Assembly: GCF_009862265.1 (NCBI RefSeq) | Contig: NZ_WWGX01000030.1 | Coordinates: 124,001-188,000 of the forward strand | Origin: Streptomyces sp. SID8352 | GTDB lineage: Bacteria > Actinomycetota > Actinomycetes > Streptomycetales > Streptomycetaceae | DNA length: 64,000 nt | Direction: 5' to 3' | Part shown: positions 55,435-64,000 of the stretch, in pieces | Layout of the letters: each line of letters starts with the position of its first letter | Position numbering within the stretch: the stretch's first letter is position 1 | Notes under the pieces: model-generated | What the model was told of the DNA's origin: nothing | The model's database searches: none | What the model saw: only the letters and a program-made list of their open reading frames with translations | Translations under genes and position numbers: made by a program

Positions 55435-55492
55435 AGCGGATCCTCCCCGGTCCGGTGCTCGGCGGTCACAGCAGATCCTCCTCGGTCCGGTC
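55423..55492. repeat. 35-bp tandem duplication spanning a gene junction
   Basis: 55423-55457 and 55458-55492 are near-identical (both contain CTCGGCGGTCACAGC and GATCCTCC and CGGTCCGGT). The duplicated unit carries a Shine-Dalgarno, the stop of the upstream gene and the GTG start of the helicase. Confidence 0.92.
55431..55469 (-). CDS. 12-codon mini-cistron created by the 35-bp duplication
   Basis: A GTG at 55469 opens the frame MTAEHRTGEDPL and ends in a TGA that overlaps the helicase GTG. The same GTG overlaps the stop of the upstream gene. Its GGAGGAT ribosome site is a duplicate of that of the helicase. It probably has no product function but could keep ribosomes coupled across the junction. 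Confidence 0.5.
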   Translation of the reverse strand: MTAEHRTGEDPL

Positions 55493-57067
55493 GTCGGCGG
55501 GCTCCGGCAGGAGCGCGCCCAGCGCCTCGGGCGGCCCGCCGTGGGTCCACGGAGTGTGCTCCGGGTCGGGCAGCTTTGCCCCGCCCCGCTGCTCGTGCTC
55601 GAAGAGCGTGAAGGTGACGGCGTCGCCCTTCCCGGGCACCGATCCCGCCTCCGGCTCCCGGCCGCGCCCCATCTTGTCCACGATCCGCAGCACCACGCCG
55701 CCGTCCTCGTCCCGCCCCGCGAACTCGGCCGCCTGCGGGCGCCCGCCCAGCGACCGGTACACCTTCACCCGCTCGGCCAGATGGGGCAGGTCCTCGGTCC
55801 GGACGGTGACCAGCGGGCGCGGGGCGGGCCGCTTCCCCTCGCTGTACGCCATGACCACATCGGTGACCTCCCCGGCGAACGCGTCCCCGGCCAGCCGCCG
55901 CCCCGCCATCACCAGCGGGTCGTCCAGCGCCTCCTGTGCGTCCAGCCGGGCCTGCTCCCGCTCGCGGGTGGCCAGCTTGTTCGCCGCCGTCACCGCGTCG
56001 TCGCGGCGCGGCTGCGGCGGCTCCCCGGCGAGGACCCGGTCCCGGTGCGCGGTGAACGACCAGCGGTCGCGGGTCCACCGCTCCTCCGTCCGCGCCCCGG
56101 CGGGCAGCTCCCGCAGCAGGTCCAGGCCCCGCCACACCGCGTCCCAGGTGGGCCGGGTGCGGCTCTCCACCAGCTCCCGGATCTCCCGCTCGGCGGCGGT
56201 GAGCGCGCCCATCCGGTCGTCCGCCTCCAGACCGTCCTCGGCGGCGGCGAACGCGGTGCGGGCGCGGTCGTAGCGCTCGATGGCGGGGGCGAGCAGATCG
56301 TTGTCGAAGGCCGGGTCGGTGGCCGGACCGGCGGGCGGGCACAGCAACTGGCCCCGGTCGTCCCGGGCCAGCTCCGCGCGCAGGGCCGCCGCCGCGCCGG
56401 AGGGCGCGTCCCCGGGCGGGGCGATCCAGGCGAGCAGCTTCCCGAGGTGCTGGTCCTCCGGCGAGGACTGCCCCGTCGCCCAGTGCCTGCCCAGCAGATC
56501 GGTCATGGCCAGCAGCAGCGACGAGCCCGGCACCCGCGCCCGCTCCCCGTAGTGGGTCAGCCACCGGCCGAGCAGCGGAACCCTCGGCGGCGCCGGATGC
56601 GGGGTGTCCGGGTCCTCCTCCGCCGTGCGCCGGAACCGCATGGCCCGGCCCAGCAGCCGCACGAACTCCAGGCCCGCCCGGCTCGGCACGATCACCTGCG
56701 CGGCGTCCGCGCACAGCTCGACCTCGACCTTGACCCGGCGGCCCGTCTCCGGGTCCGTCCCCGTCCGCTCGGCGGCCTCGACCGCCTCCGCGCACGCCTC
56801 GATGTGCGGCAGCACCAGATCCGCCAGATCGGCGAGGAAGGCGAACCGCAGGTCCCGGTCCCGGGGCTGCGGCACGACCAGCAGCCGCGGCGCCTCCCGG
56901 TCGGTGCCGACCAGCGCCCCCAGCGGGGCGCCCGCCTCACCGGCGGTGGTCAGCGGCACGAACACCAGGGGGCGCTCGGACAGATGCCGGTGGCGGACGG
57001 TCGCGGCCGGCTGGGCGAGCCCGGTGCGCACGGCCTCCAGCCGGGCCAGCGTGGTGATCAGCGACAT
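55466..57067 (-). CDS. Unknown protein between nuclease and helicase
   Basis: 533 aa. The ATG at 57067 lies 10 bp inside the nuclease gene, so translation is coupled. No catalytic motif or membrane segment is recognised. The N-terminal 250 residues are mixed alpha/beta (RPLVFVPLTTAGEAGAPLGA, LLVVPQPRDRDLRFAFLADL). A charged helical middle (AAEREIRELVESRTRPTWDA) and an acidic C-terminal EEDLL follow. Position suggests a subunit or adaptor of the nuclease-helicase complex. Confidence 0.7.
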   Translation of the reverse strand: MSLITTLARLEAVRTGLAQPAATVRHRHLSERPLVFVPLTTAGEAGAPLGALVGTDREAPRLLVVPQPRDRDLRFAFLADLADLVLPHIEACAEAVEAAERTGTDPETGRRVKVEVELCADAAQVIVPSRAGLEFVRLLGRAMRFRRTAEEDPDTPHPAPPRVPLLGRWLTHYGERARVPGSSLLLAMTDLLGRHWATGQSSPEDQHLGKLLAWIAPPGDAPSGAAAALRAELARDDRGQLLCPPAGPATDPAFDNDLLAPAIERYDRARTAFAAAEDGLEADDRMGALTAAEREIRELVESRTRPTWDAVWRGLDLLRELPAGARTEERWTRDRWSFTAHRDRVLAGEPPQPRRDDAVTAANKLATREREQARLDAQEALDDPLVMAGRRLAGDAFAGEVTDVVMAYSEGKRPAPRPLVTVRTEDLPHLAERVKVYRSLGGRPQAAEFAGRDEDGGVVLRIVDKMGRGREPEAGSVPGKGDAVTFTLFEHEQRGGAKLPDPEHTPWTHGGPPEALGALLPEPADDRTEEDLL

Positions 57068-58230
57068 GCCGCCCCCAGGGCCTCCGCGCGCAGCCGCGCC
57101 GCGCGGCGCAGCGCCGCCACCGCGGGATCACCGGCGTCCCCCAACTCGCCGCGCGCGGCGGCGAGCACCTCCGCCACCCGGGTCAGCCCGCCCAGCTCGG
57201 CGCGGACCGGGCGGCCGAGCGCGGTCACCGCGTCGGCCTCCCGGGCACGGGCCCGGCAGTGGAAGGCCAGCTCGCACGCGGACAGGCACTCCGGCGCGTA
57301 CGACGCGGGCACCGCCTCGACGGCGGCGGCTAGTTCCTCCGCCGGAAGCGCGGGGGAGAAGCAGACGCCCTCGGGCAGCGCGTCGGCGATCTCCTCGATC
57401 CGGGTGAGCCGGTCGAGCTGGCGGGCGGTCACCGCGCGCTGCCTGCGCACGTCGACGGCGGAGGCGGTGGGCAGGTTGGTGAAGTCCTTGGGGCACACCA
57501 GCAGCACCCGGTGGCGCACCCGCGGCGCCGGGTCCAGCCGGGCCGCGATCCGCTCCAGGGCCAGCACGTAGACCGCCGCCTGCCGGGCTGCCGCGCCGAC
57601 CTTCGCCGGGTCCGCCGAACCGTCCAGCATCGGGAAGGACTTGATCTCGACGACCGACCAGCCGCCGTCGGGGTGCACCACCACCGCGTCCGGCTCCAGG
57701 AAGGCGGGGGAGCCCGCCACGTCGAGCGCGACCATCGGGTGGTCCAGCAGGGCCCAGCCGCCCGCCGCGGTGGCCTCCCGCAGGGTCAGCGCCGTACGGG
57801 CCGCGCGGCCCTCGGGGCCGGTCGCCGACAGGTCGGGCACCCGCGCCCCCGCGGGCGGCTCGGCGCCCGGGTCCAGCCGCTCGTGCACCAGCCGCAGCAG
57901 CTCCGCGCCGCCGTCCGCCTTGACCCGGGCCTCGAAGGCGTTGCCGCGCATGAAGGCGAACTGGGACATGCCGAAGACCGAGGGCGCGCCCAGCGCGCTC
58001 GCGAGCGACGCCTTGTCCACCCCCGCGCCGTCGAGGATCGCGCGGCGCCCGCACCCGGGGTTGGCGGCGAGGGCGGCCAGGGCGCGGGCGTCCAGCGCCT
58101 TGGCGGGGACATCGGGACCGCGCAGCTCAGCGAGCCGGTGCCGGAGCCCCGTCGTCCGCGTCCGAGGGGGAGGCGTCCGGCCCGGCTCCCGCCGCGACCC
58201 GCTGCTCGCGCTGCCGTGGAAATCGCTCAC
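57058..58230 (-). CDS. Cas4/AddB-like PD-(D/E)xK nuclease with Fe-S cysteines
   Basis: 390 aa from the GTG at 58230, chosen because the candidate promoter -10 ends 8 nt upstream, which predicts a leaderless mRNA. The nuclease core is [11 protein letters not shown] (Glu100), [10 protein letters not shown] (Asp181), [10 protein letters not shown] (Glu195, Lys197) and [10 protein letters not shown] (Gln217). Four cysteines flank it as in Cas4 and AddB: Cys60 before the core, and Cys315, Cys319 and Cys325 in [14 protein letters not shown], predicting a 4Fe-4S cluster. The first 35 codons overlap the PAP2 gene. Likely a DNA end-processing exonuclease. Confidence 0.85.
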   Translation of the reverse strand: MSDFHGSASSGSRREPGRTPPPRTRTTGLRHRLAELRGPDVPAKALDARALAALAANPGCGRRAILDGAGVDKASLASALGAPSVFGMSQFAFMRGNAFEARVKADGGAELLRLVHERLDPGAEPPAGARVPDLSATGPEGRAARTALTLREATAAGGWALLDHPMVALDVAGSPAFLEPDAVVVHPDGGWSVVEIKSFPMLDGSADPAKVGAAARQAAVYVLALERIAARLDPAPRVRHRVLLVCPKDFTNLPTASAVDVRRQRAVTARQLDRLTRIEEIADALPEGVCFSPALPAEELAAAVEAVPASYAPECLSACELAFHCRARAREADAVTALGRPVRAELGGLTRVAEVLAAARGELGDAGDPAVAALRRAARLRAEALGAACR

Positions 58231-59116
58231 CCGCGGAAGTCTGGCATCCGCCACTGACAATCGGGGACACCACGCCGCCCGGACCGCCCGCGGCCGGTGC
58301 GGCGGCGGGCGCGAGCCGCGCCGTGACGGAGGCGGGCAGCCGGGCGGCGAGCCGGGCCCGGGCCCGGTCCGCGCCGCGCATCGCCAGCGGTGTCAGCAGC
58401 AGTCCCGCGCCCATCACGGCGGCCCCGGCCACCGCGTCCAGGAGGTAGTGGTTCGCGGTGCCCATCACCACGATGGTGGTCACCAGCGGATAGACGACGC
58501 CCGCCACCCGTGCCGTGCGGGTGCGCCCGTGCCGCCAGAGCAGCACGCCGCACCAGAGGGCCCAGCCCACGTGCAGGCTCGGCATGGCCGCGTACTGGTT
58601 GGTCATCCCGCCCAGTCCGCGCGGCGCGCTCGCCTCGCCGCCCCACCAGCCGTACGAGCTGTACTGCGCCATGGTGTCGACGAAGCCGTGGCCCGCGTCC
58701 AGCAGCCGGGGAGGGCAGGTGGGCAGCAGGGTGAAGCCGATCAGGCCGATGAACGTGGAGACCATCAGCCAGGTGCGGGCCGCCCGGTAGCGCACGGTGT
58801 GCGAGCGGAACAGCCAGACCAGCACCGCCGGGGTGACCACGTAGTGCAGCGAGGCGTACCAGAAGTCGGCCGGCACCCCGATCCAGGGCTCGCGGGTGAA
58901 CAGCCGGTTCAGCGGGTGCTCGGCGTTGAGGAACAGCGCCTTCTCGATGTCCAGGATCGCCAGGCCGTGGTCCACGGCGTCGGAGATGTCGCCGCGCACC
59001 AGGAGACGGCCGGCCGAGTAGCAGGCGTACACCAGGGCGATCAGCGGCAGTTCGGTCCACCAGCGCGGACGGGTCCGCGGGGTCGCCCCAGTACCCGGTG
59101 TCTCGGTATGAGGCAA
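58127..59116 (-). CDS. PAP2-superfamily integral membrane phosphatase
   Basis: 329 aa with a proposed TTG start at 59116 (GGGGAGGG upstream); a GTG at 59164 is possible. Six hydrophobic segments are seen. The PAP2_3 motifs are complete: [17 protein letters not shown] early, [13 protein letters not shown] (Ser/His) and [12 protein letters not shown] (His/Asp). It resembles inositolphosphotransferase or undecaprenyl-diphosphate phosphatase-like enzymes. The C-terminal tail ([19 protein letters not shown] and on) overlaps the nuclease gene by 104 bp in another frame and may be non-conserved. Confidence 0.85.
   Translation of the reverse strand: MPHTETPGTGATPRTRPRWWTELPLIALVYACYSAGRLLVRGDISDAVDHGLAILDIEKALFLNAEHPLNRLFTREPWIGVPADFWYASLHYVVTPAVLVWLFRSHTVRYRAARTWLMVSTFIGLIGFTLLPTCPPRLLDAGHGFVDTMAQYSSYGWWGGEASAPRGLGGMTNQYAAMPSLHVGWALWCGVLLWRHGRTRTARVAGVVYPLVTTIVVMGTANHYLLDAVAGAAVMGAGLLLTPLAMRGADRARARLAARLPASVTARLAPAAAPAAGGPGGVVSPIVSGGCQTSAGERFPRQREQRVAAGAGPDASPSDADDGAPAPAR
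58238..58260 (-). promoter_or_regulatory. PafBC/RecA-NDp-type DNA-damage promoter
   Basis: TTGTCAGTG (58260-58252), 8 bp (GCGGATGC), then CAGACT (58243-58238). The actinobacterial RecA-independent damage promoter is TTGTCRGTG-N8-TAnnnT. The first box matches fully; the second has C instead of the first T. It reads toward the nuclease operon and lies inside the PAP2 coding end. Confidence 0.78.
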
Positions 59117-59314
59117 TCCGATCGCCCTCCCCTTCCGTTCTCCCACGCGTCCTTGCGCGGACACGGGCGTGCCACTCTACGGCCTTCGCGCACCCCCTCA
59201 CCGGGTGGCCCCGGCCCTGATAGACGCCGGTATCGCCCCCCGGGTTGCGTGCCCGGGGCGTGCGCGATGATGGAGGGGTTCCCGCCTCGTATTCCTCCCG
59301 GAGGGTCCCTTCCC

Positions 59315-59911
59315 ATGGCACCGCGCATCCTGCTGGCCCGGCACGGACAGACCGAGTGGTCGCTGTCCGGCAAGCACACCGGCAGGACCGATGTGCCCCT
59401 CCTGGAGGAGGGCCGCCGGGGCGCCGGGCTGCTGGGGGAGCGGCTGCACCGGGCGCCGCTGGACGGACTGCCCGGCGTCGAGGTGCGCACCAGCCCCCTC
59501 TCCCGCGCGCGGGAGACCTGCGACCTGGCGGGCTTCGGCGAACGCGCCGCCAACTGGGACGCGCTCCTGGAGTGGCACTACGGGGAGTACGAGGGGCTGA
59601 AACCGGAGGAGATCCAGGCGCTCCGGCCGGGCTGGCTGATCTGGCGGGACGGCGTCCCCGGCGGCGAGAGCCCGGCCGAGGTGTCCGCCCGCGCGGACGA
59701 GGTCGTCGCCTGGGCCCGGGAGGCGGACCGGGACGTGCTGGTCTTCGCGCACGGCCACATCCTGCGCGCCATAGGCGCCCGCTGGCTCGGCCTCCCCGTC
59801 GACTTCGCCGCCCGCATCCGCCTCAACCCGACCTCCCTGTCGGTCCTGGGCTGGGCCTACGGCGACCCGGCCATCGAGGCGTGGAACGACCTGGGGCACC
59901 TGGCGGGGTAG
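59315..59911 (+). CDS. Histidine phosphatase family (phosphoglycerate mutase-like) protein
   Basis: 198 aa, ATG at 59315 with GGAGGGT upstream. The RHG motif is [10 protein letters not shown] (His10 nucleophile), followed by [28 protein letters not shown] (acid/base Glu) and [17 protein letters not shown] (second His). Catalytic residues are complete. The family covers cofactor-dependent phosphatases and mutases; the substrate is unknown. It is divergent from PAP2 across a 198-bp gap. Confidence 0.9.
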   Translation: MAPRILLARHGQTEWSLSGKHTGRTDVPLLEEGRRGAGLLGERLHRAPLDGLPGVEVRTSPLSRARETCDLAGFGERAANWDALLEWHYGEYEGLKPEEIQALRPGWLIWRDGVPGGESPAEVSARADEVVAWAREADRDVLVFAHGHILRAIGARWLGLPVDFAARIRLNPTSLSVLGWAYGDPAIEAWNDLGHLAG

Positions 59912-60198
59912 GGCGCGCGAGGCGGGGCCCCGGTCCGCGTCGTCCTTCCGGTGGCGGGACACCGAGGCTTCCCGTACAGGGGGCGACGGCCAGGAGCAGT
60001 CCTTCGGGCCCGCACACCACTCCCTCTCCTCTCCGGCGGGCGCGGAACCAGGCTCCCTTCGGTCGGCGGTGAGATGAGCGGGATCGCCACGCCGACGACG
60101 AGAGGCCCTGTCTCGTCATCACCCACTGACCGCAACTTCATCCGCCGGCACGGGATGAAAGAAGTCAGGTGCGATCGGCTACGGACAACCGCTTGCTC

Positions 60199-61596
60199 TC
60201 AGCCTGCCTCGACCGAGTCGGACCGCGTCGTCACAACGTCTCCGGTAACGGCATCCAGCGTGATCACACGGATGGCGGGAGCACTCGTGGACTGTGAGGA
60301 GTCGTCGTCGGGAGGGCCGTCCTGGGCAACGCCGTCCTGGGAGGGGGCCGTGTCCGCGCCGGGTGGGCCGACACTCAGCATCCAGTACGGGTGCCAGCGG
60401 CCGATGCCGTCGGTGCGAGCCAGCAGTTCGCCGGAGTGGACTATGTCACCGGGGAACTTGTGCGTGGCGATGGCCTGAGCCTGTTGCCGGCCGATGCGTA
60501 CCGAGGGCAGTTCGGGGTCGGGTATGTGACGTGCGGTGAATGAGGTGATCTTGAGATCGGGCCCGACCAGGACGTCCATCCGCATGGGCATCAGCACGCC
60601 GTTCTCACGAGAGCGCCAGGAGACCAGTTTCGAGGCTTGTCGAGGACCGGCAGCACTCACGTCGGTGTCCCCGGCGAGAGCCCAGGGAAAGTGGTCCCGC
60701 ACGAATGCGGTGCCGGCCCTCAGAGCAGCGTCGTCACTGACAGGTGCGGTACCGGGTCCGACGGCCGGGCTGATGGGCCGCAGCAGACCGGAGGTCACTT
60801 CGCGGGAGGGCCACTCGATGTCGAGTACCCCGCGGTCGGTGTTGGCCGAGATCCGTCCGGGACCTCCTGCCGGCCCGGGGAAGAACTGCACCGACGTGGC
60901 TCGGGCCTGCTCACCAAGGAAATCGGTGATTGCCCTCCGGGCGGTCTCCCGCTGTTCGGGGGAAGCGGCGTTCGCCGATGCCACCTCAGCCATCACGAAG
61001 GTGACGGTGAAGGCACTGATCAGGCCGAGTACGGCGATTCCGGAAGCGAAACCGATGAGGGAACGGCGCACCTGATGCCTGCTGATGAGGATGACGGTGT
61101 CCCGTCCGCCACGGGTCGCTTCCCAGTGCAGCCCGGCGCCCACGATCAGGGCACCGGCAAAGGCGCCGAGGCTGTTGGTCCACAGGTCGGTGCTGTCACA
61201 GGCGCGCCCCATACCCGGCGTAAGCGCCTGCACCACCTCGATGGTGGCCGAGAGAGCGACACAGGTCAACGCGACCGGAATCGGACGTCGTGTCAGCCAG
61301 GTTGCCAGGGCGGCCAAAGGAATGAAGAGGAGGACATTCAGCAACCCTTGGGCGGTGAACGTTTCCGTGGCGATACTACGTTCGATGAAACACGTTGCCG
61401 AGGCGGGCGCGTCCGGAGAAATGGGATAGAGTGTGGCGCTCACGACAGCCGCGAGCGCGGCACCCGTCAGAGCGCAAGGGATTCCGGGCTTCCCGAGACG
61501 GCGCCCCAGGAAATAGGACATCAGAGCCGCAATCATGGAGAGGGTGACGGCAGTCACCAGCATTCCTTGATTGCCATTGAATACTGCCTGAATCAT
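60199..61596 (-). CDS. VanZ-like membrane protein with extracytoplasmic domain
   Basis: 465 aa from the ATG at 61596. Four N-terminal helices carry the VanZ-type block: LLNVLLFIPLAALATWLTRR, SATIEVVQALTPGMGRACDS and TDLWTNSLGAFAGALIVGAG. A further membrane helix (about 180-205) leads to a large soluble C-terminal domain with PFYW-like repeats (YWMLSVGPPGADTA, IRVITLDAVTGDVVTTRSDS). VanZ relatives are associated with glycopeptide tolerance, but the family is wide; no other resistance gene is here. Lower GC than most neighbours. Confidence 0.82.
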   Translation of the reverse strand: MIQAVFNGNQGMLVTAVTLSMIAALMSYFLGRRLGKPGIPCALTGAALAAVVSATLYPISPDAPASATCFIERSIATETFTAQGLLNVLLFIPLAALATWLTRRPIPVALTCVALSATIEVVQALTPGMGRACDSTDLWTNSLGAFAGALIVGAGLHWEATRGGRDTVILISRHQVRRSLIGFASGIAVLGLISAFTVTFVMAEVASANAASPEQRETARRAITDFLGEQARATSVQFFPGPAGGPGRISANTDRGVLDIEWPSREVTSGLLRPISPAVGPGTAPVSDDAALRAGTAFVRDHFPWALAGDTDVSAAGPRQASKLVSWRSRENGVLMPMRMDVLVGPDLKITSFTARHIPDPELPSVRIGRQQAQAIATHKFPGDIVHSGELLARTDGIGRWHPYWMLSVGPPGADTAPSQDGVAQDGPPDDDSSQSTSAPAIRVITLDAVTGDVVTTRSDSVEAG

Positions 61597-61637
61597 GCGG
61601 TCGTTTCCTGGGCTCGCGCGGGAGGATCGGTGCAGGT

Positions 61638-61665
61638 GCGGGGCCCGCTCGTGAGCGGGCCCCGC
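61638..61665 (-). terminator. Hairpin terminator after the small secreted protein
   Basis: A perfect 13-bp stem GCGGGGCCCGCTC / GAGCGGGCCCCGC with a 2-nt loop, 11 bp beyond the stop of the minus-strand gene. It separates that gene from the VanZ-like gene. Confidence 0.8.
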
Positions 61666-61675
61666 GTTCAGCGTT

Positions 61676-62074
61676 TCAGCACTGGGTGACCGGCGCGTTG
61701 TTGAAGGTCTGCTGACCCTGAACTTCCATCCAGCCGATCACGGCGTTACAGCCGCTGAGGTTGTAGTTGGACCACTTGGTGCTCTTGGTCGTGCCCGACG
61801 ACTGGGAGAACCACGATCCGGTGTGCGCGGTGCCGACGTGGGTCCATCCGAAGCGCGCGGTGATGGACCCGCCACCAGTCTTGTCGTACGCGTCCGTCAC
61901 GTTCCAGGAAGAACCGGTGCCGCTGGTCAGCGAGGTCCACAGGACGCCGTTGCTCAGCTTCGTGCGGGATGTGCCGTAGTCGAAGTTACCGCCGGCTACC
62001 GCGGCCGGGGCGATGACCCCCATGCCGATGAGCACGGCTGCCGAAGTGGCGATGACGCGTCGGGCTGCGGTCAT
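61676..62074 (-). CDS. Small secreted Gly/Ser/Thr-rich protein with two cysteines
   Basis: 132 aa. The ATG at 62074 has GAAGG 8 nt upstream and fits a signal peptide better than the ATG at 62125. Cleavage at AVA-GGN leaves a mature protein of about 105 aa beginning GGNFDYGTSR. Two Cys (YNLSGCNAVIGW and the last residue of PVTQC) can form one disulfide. Many Trp/Gly/Ser/Thr, no charge clusters. The GG-aromatic-x-YG start loosely recalls lactococcin 972-like proteins, but the rest does not match. Function unknown. Confidence 0.65.
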   Translation of the reverse strand: MTAARRVIATSAAVLIGMGVIAPAAVAGGNFDYGTSRTKLSNGVLWTSLTSGTGSSWNVTDAYDKTGGGSITARFGWTHVGTAHTGSWFSQSSGTTKSTKWSNYNLSGCNAVIGWMEVQGQQTFNNAPVTQC

Positions 62075-62743
62075 TTCCTGAACCTTCTTTCCGATGGATT
62101 TAGTGAAGATCATCTTCTCGGACATGAAGGAATCTAGCGGATTCGGTAAAGGGGGGTGCAGTGATTATGTCGAGATGTGGTCCAGTTCACACCGTGGAGT
62201 CGAAGATGTGCGACTTGACGCACTGTTGGCCATAAGTCTTTCTTAATCTCGACTTGAGGTGCCACCTTTTCCGATTTTCGCTCTGAAGTGTGTCCTCAAT
62301 GGGTCTTGTCTCGTCGGAAGTAATAGACTAATGATCGCTCTGGTTGTGGGCCGGCCCTCGCCTCCCATCGGGGTGAACCCGTGGTGTCGATCCGCTTTTC
62401 AGGCGTTGATCCGAACCGGTGCGAGTTCCAGGGGCATGGCTGCGCGCGATCCGGGAGCTCGGCGTTCTTCGCGCCCGTCCTGGCCTCGCGGGTGCAGGGG
62501 CGGGCGATGCTGCGCATCGCGAACCCTGGCAGGTGGCCGACCTCGTCGTCCGGGCCGTGCGGGTACGCCGGACCCCGTGCCCGCGTGGGGGAGGCGTGGC
62601 AGGGCGGGTGGGGCACATGGATCGGTCCCCGCGTCCGCGGGCACCGGTCCCCGAGCGTCGGGGGACGCCTCCCCTCCCCGGCGCGGAGCGGCGGCCCGTA
62701 CGGCGGTGGCCGGGCCGCCCGCGCGCCTCCGGCGTGACCACTC
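62075..62743. other. Intergenic, no gene seen
   Basis: Bases up to about 62340 are comparatively AT-rich and must hold the promoter of the small secreted protein. From 62340 on, frames on both strands are low-complexity and unsupported. Confidence 0.5.
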
Positions 62744-64000
62744 TCACGCCGTGCGGGGCAGCGCGGCGTGCCGGTCCAGGAAGGCCGAGACGCCCTGGAC
62801 CCGGCGGTGCGGGAGCAGCACCCGCGCGGTGCCCGCCAGCATCCCGCGCACGCGGGAGGACTGGACCTCGCCCAGCAGGTCCAGGACCCGCATCCCGGCC
62901 CCCGCCGCCTCGTCGGGCCGCCCGCCCCGGGCCAGGTCGTCGGCCAGCTCGGCGGAGTACAGGGCGAGGTTGCGGGTGAAGTGCGGCTCCTGGAGCTCCG
63001 CCGCCCGCCGCGCGTGCCGGGCCGCCCGGGACCAGTCGCCCAGCGCGGACCAGCACTGCGCCTCCAGCCCCTCCAGCTCGGCCTCCCCGTAGAAGCTCAT
63101 CCACTCCGGATCGGCCGCGGAGCTGCCCCGCCCGAACAGGGCCTGGGCGCGGATCAGCGCCTGCTCGCAGCCGACGCGGTCGGCCATCCCCGCCCAGCCG
63201 CCCGCCTCGCGCAGCGCCAGCAGCGACATCAGCCGGTCGGAGCCCAGCGCCCGCGCGACGCGCTGCGCGGCCTGCGCCGCCCGCACCGCCTCCCGGGGGC
63301 GGCCCGCGTCCCGGGCCAGGAACGCCGTGTTGCAGAAGGCGTGCGCCTCCACCCCCGCGTCGCCGCCCGTCCGCGCCGTGGCGAGCGCCTCCGCGTAGTG
63401 CGACCGGGCGTCCTCGAAGCGGCCCGAGTCATGGGCCAGCCAGCCCACCGAGAGGGCCAGTTCACCGGCGCCCGCGCAGAGCCGGTCGGCCGCCGCCCGC
63501 CGGGTCACGCCGGCGTCCAGCAGCGCGTACGCGGCGCGAAGCGGGGCCGCCGCACGCCGGTAGAGGCCGTCGGCCCCGTGCCGGTCGTCGAGCAGCCGGA
63601 TGCGGCGGACGGCGTCCTCCACGGCGCCCGCGCCGTCCGTCCCGGGGCCGCCCGCGGTGCGGGGGGCCGCCGAGGCGTCCGGGGCGGCACCCAGGGGGGC
63701 CAGTGAGGCGGCCGCCATCGTGGCCCCGCCCGTCATGAATGCGCGACGCAGCACGTCGCTCTCCTCGTGGTCGTCGTGCGGTCCGTACGGTGCGTACGGC
63801 TCATGCGCCCCACCCGGCCCGCGCGGGGGGCGCGGGCGGCGGTCGGGGCATGCCGGGGGCGTCTCCTCGGCGGCGCGCGCCCTCCGCCCGCGGACGGACG
63901 AACGGGGCGCGAAGCCCAGGTCGGTGAGCGTGCGGCCGGGGAACATGTGCAGGAACACCCGTTCGTACGCGTAGTTGGGGCAGCGGATCTCGCCCGCCTC
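62744..64000 (-). CDS. TPR-type regulator, N-terminal part outside window
   Basis: The frame is open to the right edge without a stop (EIRCPNYAYERVFLHMFPGR), so the start is beyond the window. The first visible stretch ending RTLTDLGFAPR resembles the end of the helix-turn-helix half of NsdA-like Streptomyces regulators. A Pro/Arg linker and a hydrophobic, twin-Arg-like patch (LRRAFMTGGATMAAASLAPL) follow. The C-terminal 250 residues are TPR-like helices (SHYAEALATARTGGDAGVEA, AARHARRAAELQEPHFTRNL). Likely a cytoplasmic regulator; at least 419 residues are visible. Confidence 0.72.
   Translation of the reverse strand, partial: EAGEIRCPNYAYERVFLHMFPGRTLTDLGFAPRSSVRGRRARAAEETPPACPDRRPRPPRGPGGAHEPYAPYGPHDDHEESDVLRRAFMTGGATMAAASLAPLGAAPDASAAPRTAGGPGTDGAGAVEDAVRRIRLLDDRHGADGLYRRAAAPLRAAYALLDAGVTRRAAADRLCAGAGELALSVGWLAHDSGRFEDARSHYAEALATARTGGDAGVEAHAFCNTAFLARDAGRPREAVRAAQAAQRVARALGSDRLMSLLALREAGGWAGMADRVGCEQALIRAQALFGRGSSAADPEWMSFYGEAELEGLEAQCWSALGDWSRAARHARRAAELQEPHFTRNLALYSAELADDLARGGRPDEAAGAGMRVLDLLGEVQSSRVRGMLAGTARVLLPHRRVQGVSAFLDRHAALPRTA

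Noticed and set aside
57058..58230. Considered a CRISPR Cas4
   Set aside because: No Cas1/Cas2 or repeats nearby; the operon partner is an SF1 helicase, so a repair-type RecB/AddB-like nuclease fits better.

Overview
The window is a roughly 73% GC stretch of an actinomycete chromosome, almost certainly Streptomyces. Support comes from the codon bias, GTG/TTG starts, the cslA-glxA-cslZ and AA10 LPMO cluster, a DasR-type operator, and gene order that (from memory, not searched) follows the S. coelicolor SCO2838 to SCO2817 neighbourhood in reverse. Two stretches are visibly less GC-rich and look acquired: about 7.8-11.2 kb, and about 27.8-32.6 kb, which ends in an IS5-type element. The 60-62.3 kb stretch is also lower in GC.

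Layout. 0-7.7 kb: housekeeping and hypothetical genes (partial DUF1707/LiaF-like protein, SGNH hydrolase, DUF445 protein, MFS transporter, VOC protein, small membrane protein, AhpD-like protein). 7.8-11 kb: a lone PLD-helicase-DUF3427 protein. 11.7-17.5 kb: LLM oxidoreductase, SEC-C protein, small membrane protein, YidC-like insertase, FAH-family enzyme. 18.3-27.8 kb: a cell-surface block with a seven-repeat SpaA/CnaB-type secreted protein, an LASTG-anchored protein, a HAD hydrolase, and a secreted protein translated just ahead of a class F sortase. 28-32.5 kb: a three-gene HEPN-like / KGGVGR-ATPase / P-loop-ATPase cassette, then the IS element. 32.8-42.5 kb: the hyphal-tip glycan machinery (cslZ, glxA, cslA, NlpC/P60-like, SPFH and LPMO genes), with a tRNA-Lys. 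42.8-46.8 kb: a polar amino-acid/ectoine-type ABC importer divergent from a racemase/isomerase-fold gene. 47.5-52.2 kb: an LLM enzyme, a PAS-GGDEF-EAL protein (CdgA-like) and an M6-type metalloprotease. 52.4-58.2 kb: a third tRNA-Lys, small hypotheticals, and a Cas4-like nuclease / unknown / SF1 helicase operon behind a PafBC-type DNA-damage promoter. 58-64 kb: PAP2 phosphatase, histidine phosphatase, VanZ-like protein, small secreted protein, and a 3'-complete TPR regulator cut by the window edge.

How the genes work together. CslA (synthase), GlxA (copper radical oxidase), CslZ (GH6 hydrolase) and the LPMO are known to make and remodel a tip glycan. In this strain the LPMO carries a near-consensus dre operator, tying it to GlcNAc/DasR signalling. 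The sortase block supplies wall anchoring for the LASTG protein, but the SpaA protein has no sorting signal. The strongest candidates for under-described systems are the KGGVGR cassette (27982-31312) and the damage-inducible nuclease-helicase operon (54079-58260), which contains a 35-bp duplication that creates a coupling mini-cistron.

Intergenic DNA is rich in GC-rich tandem and direct repeats. Three identical tRNA-Lys(CUU) genes lie within 14.4 kb.
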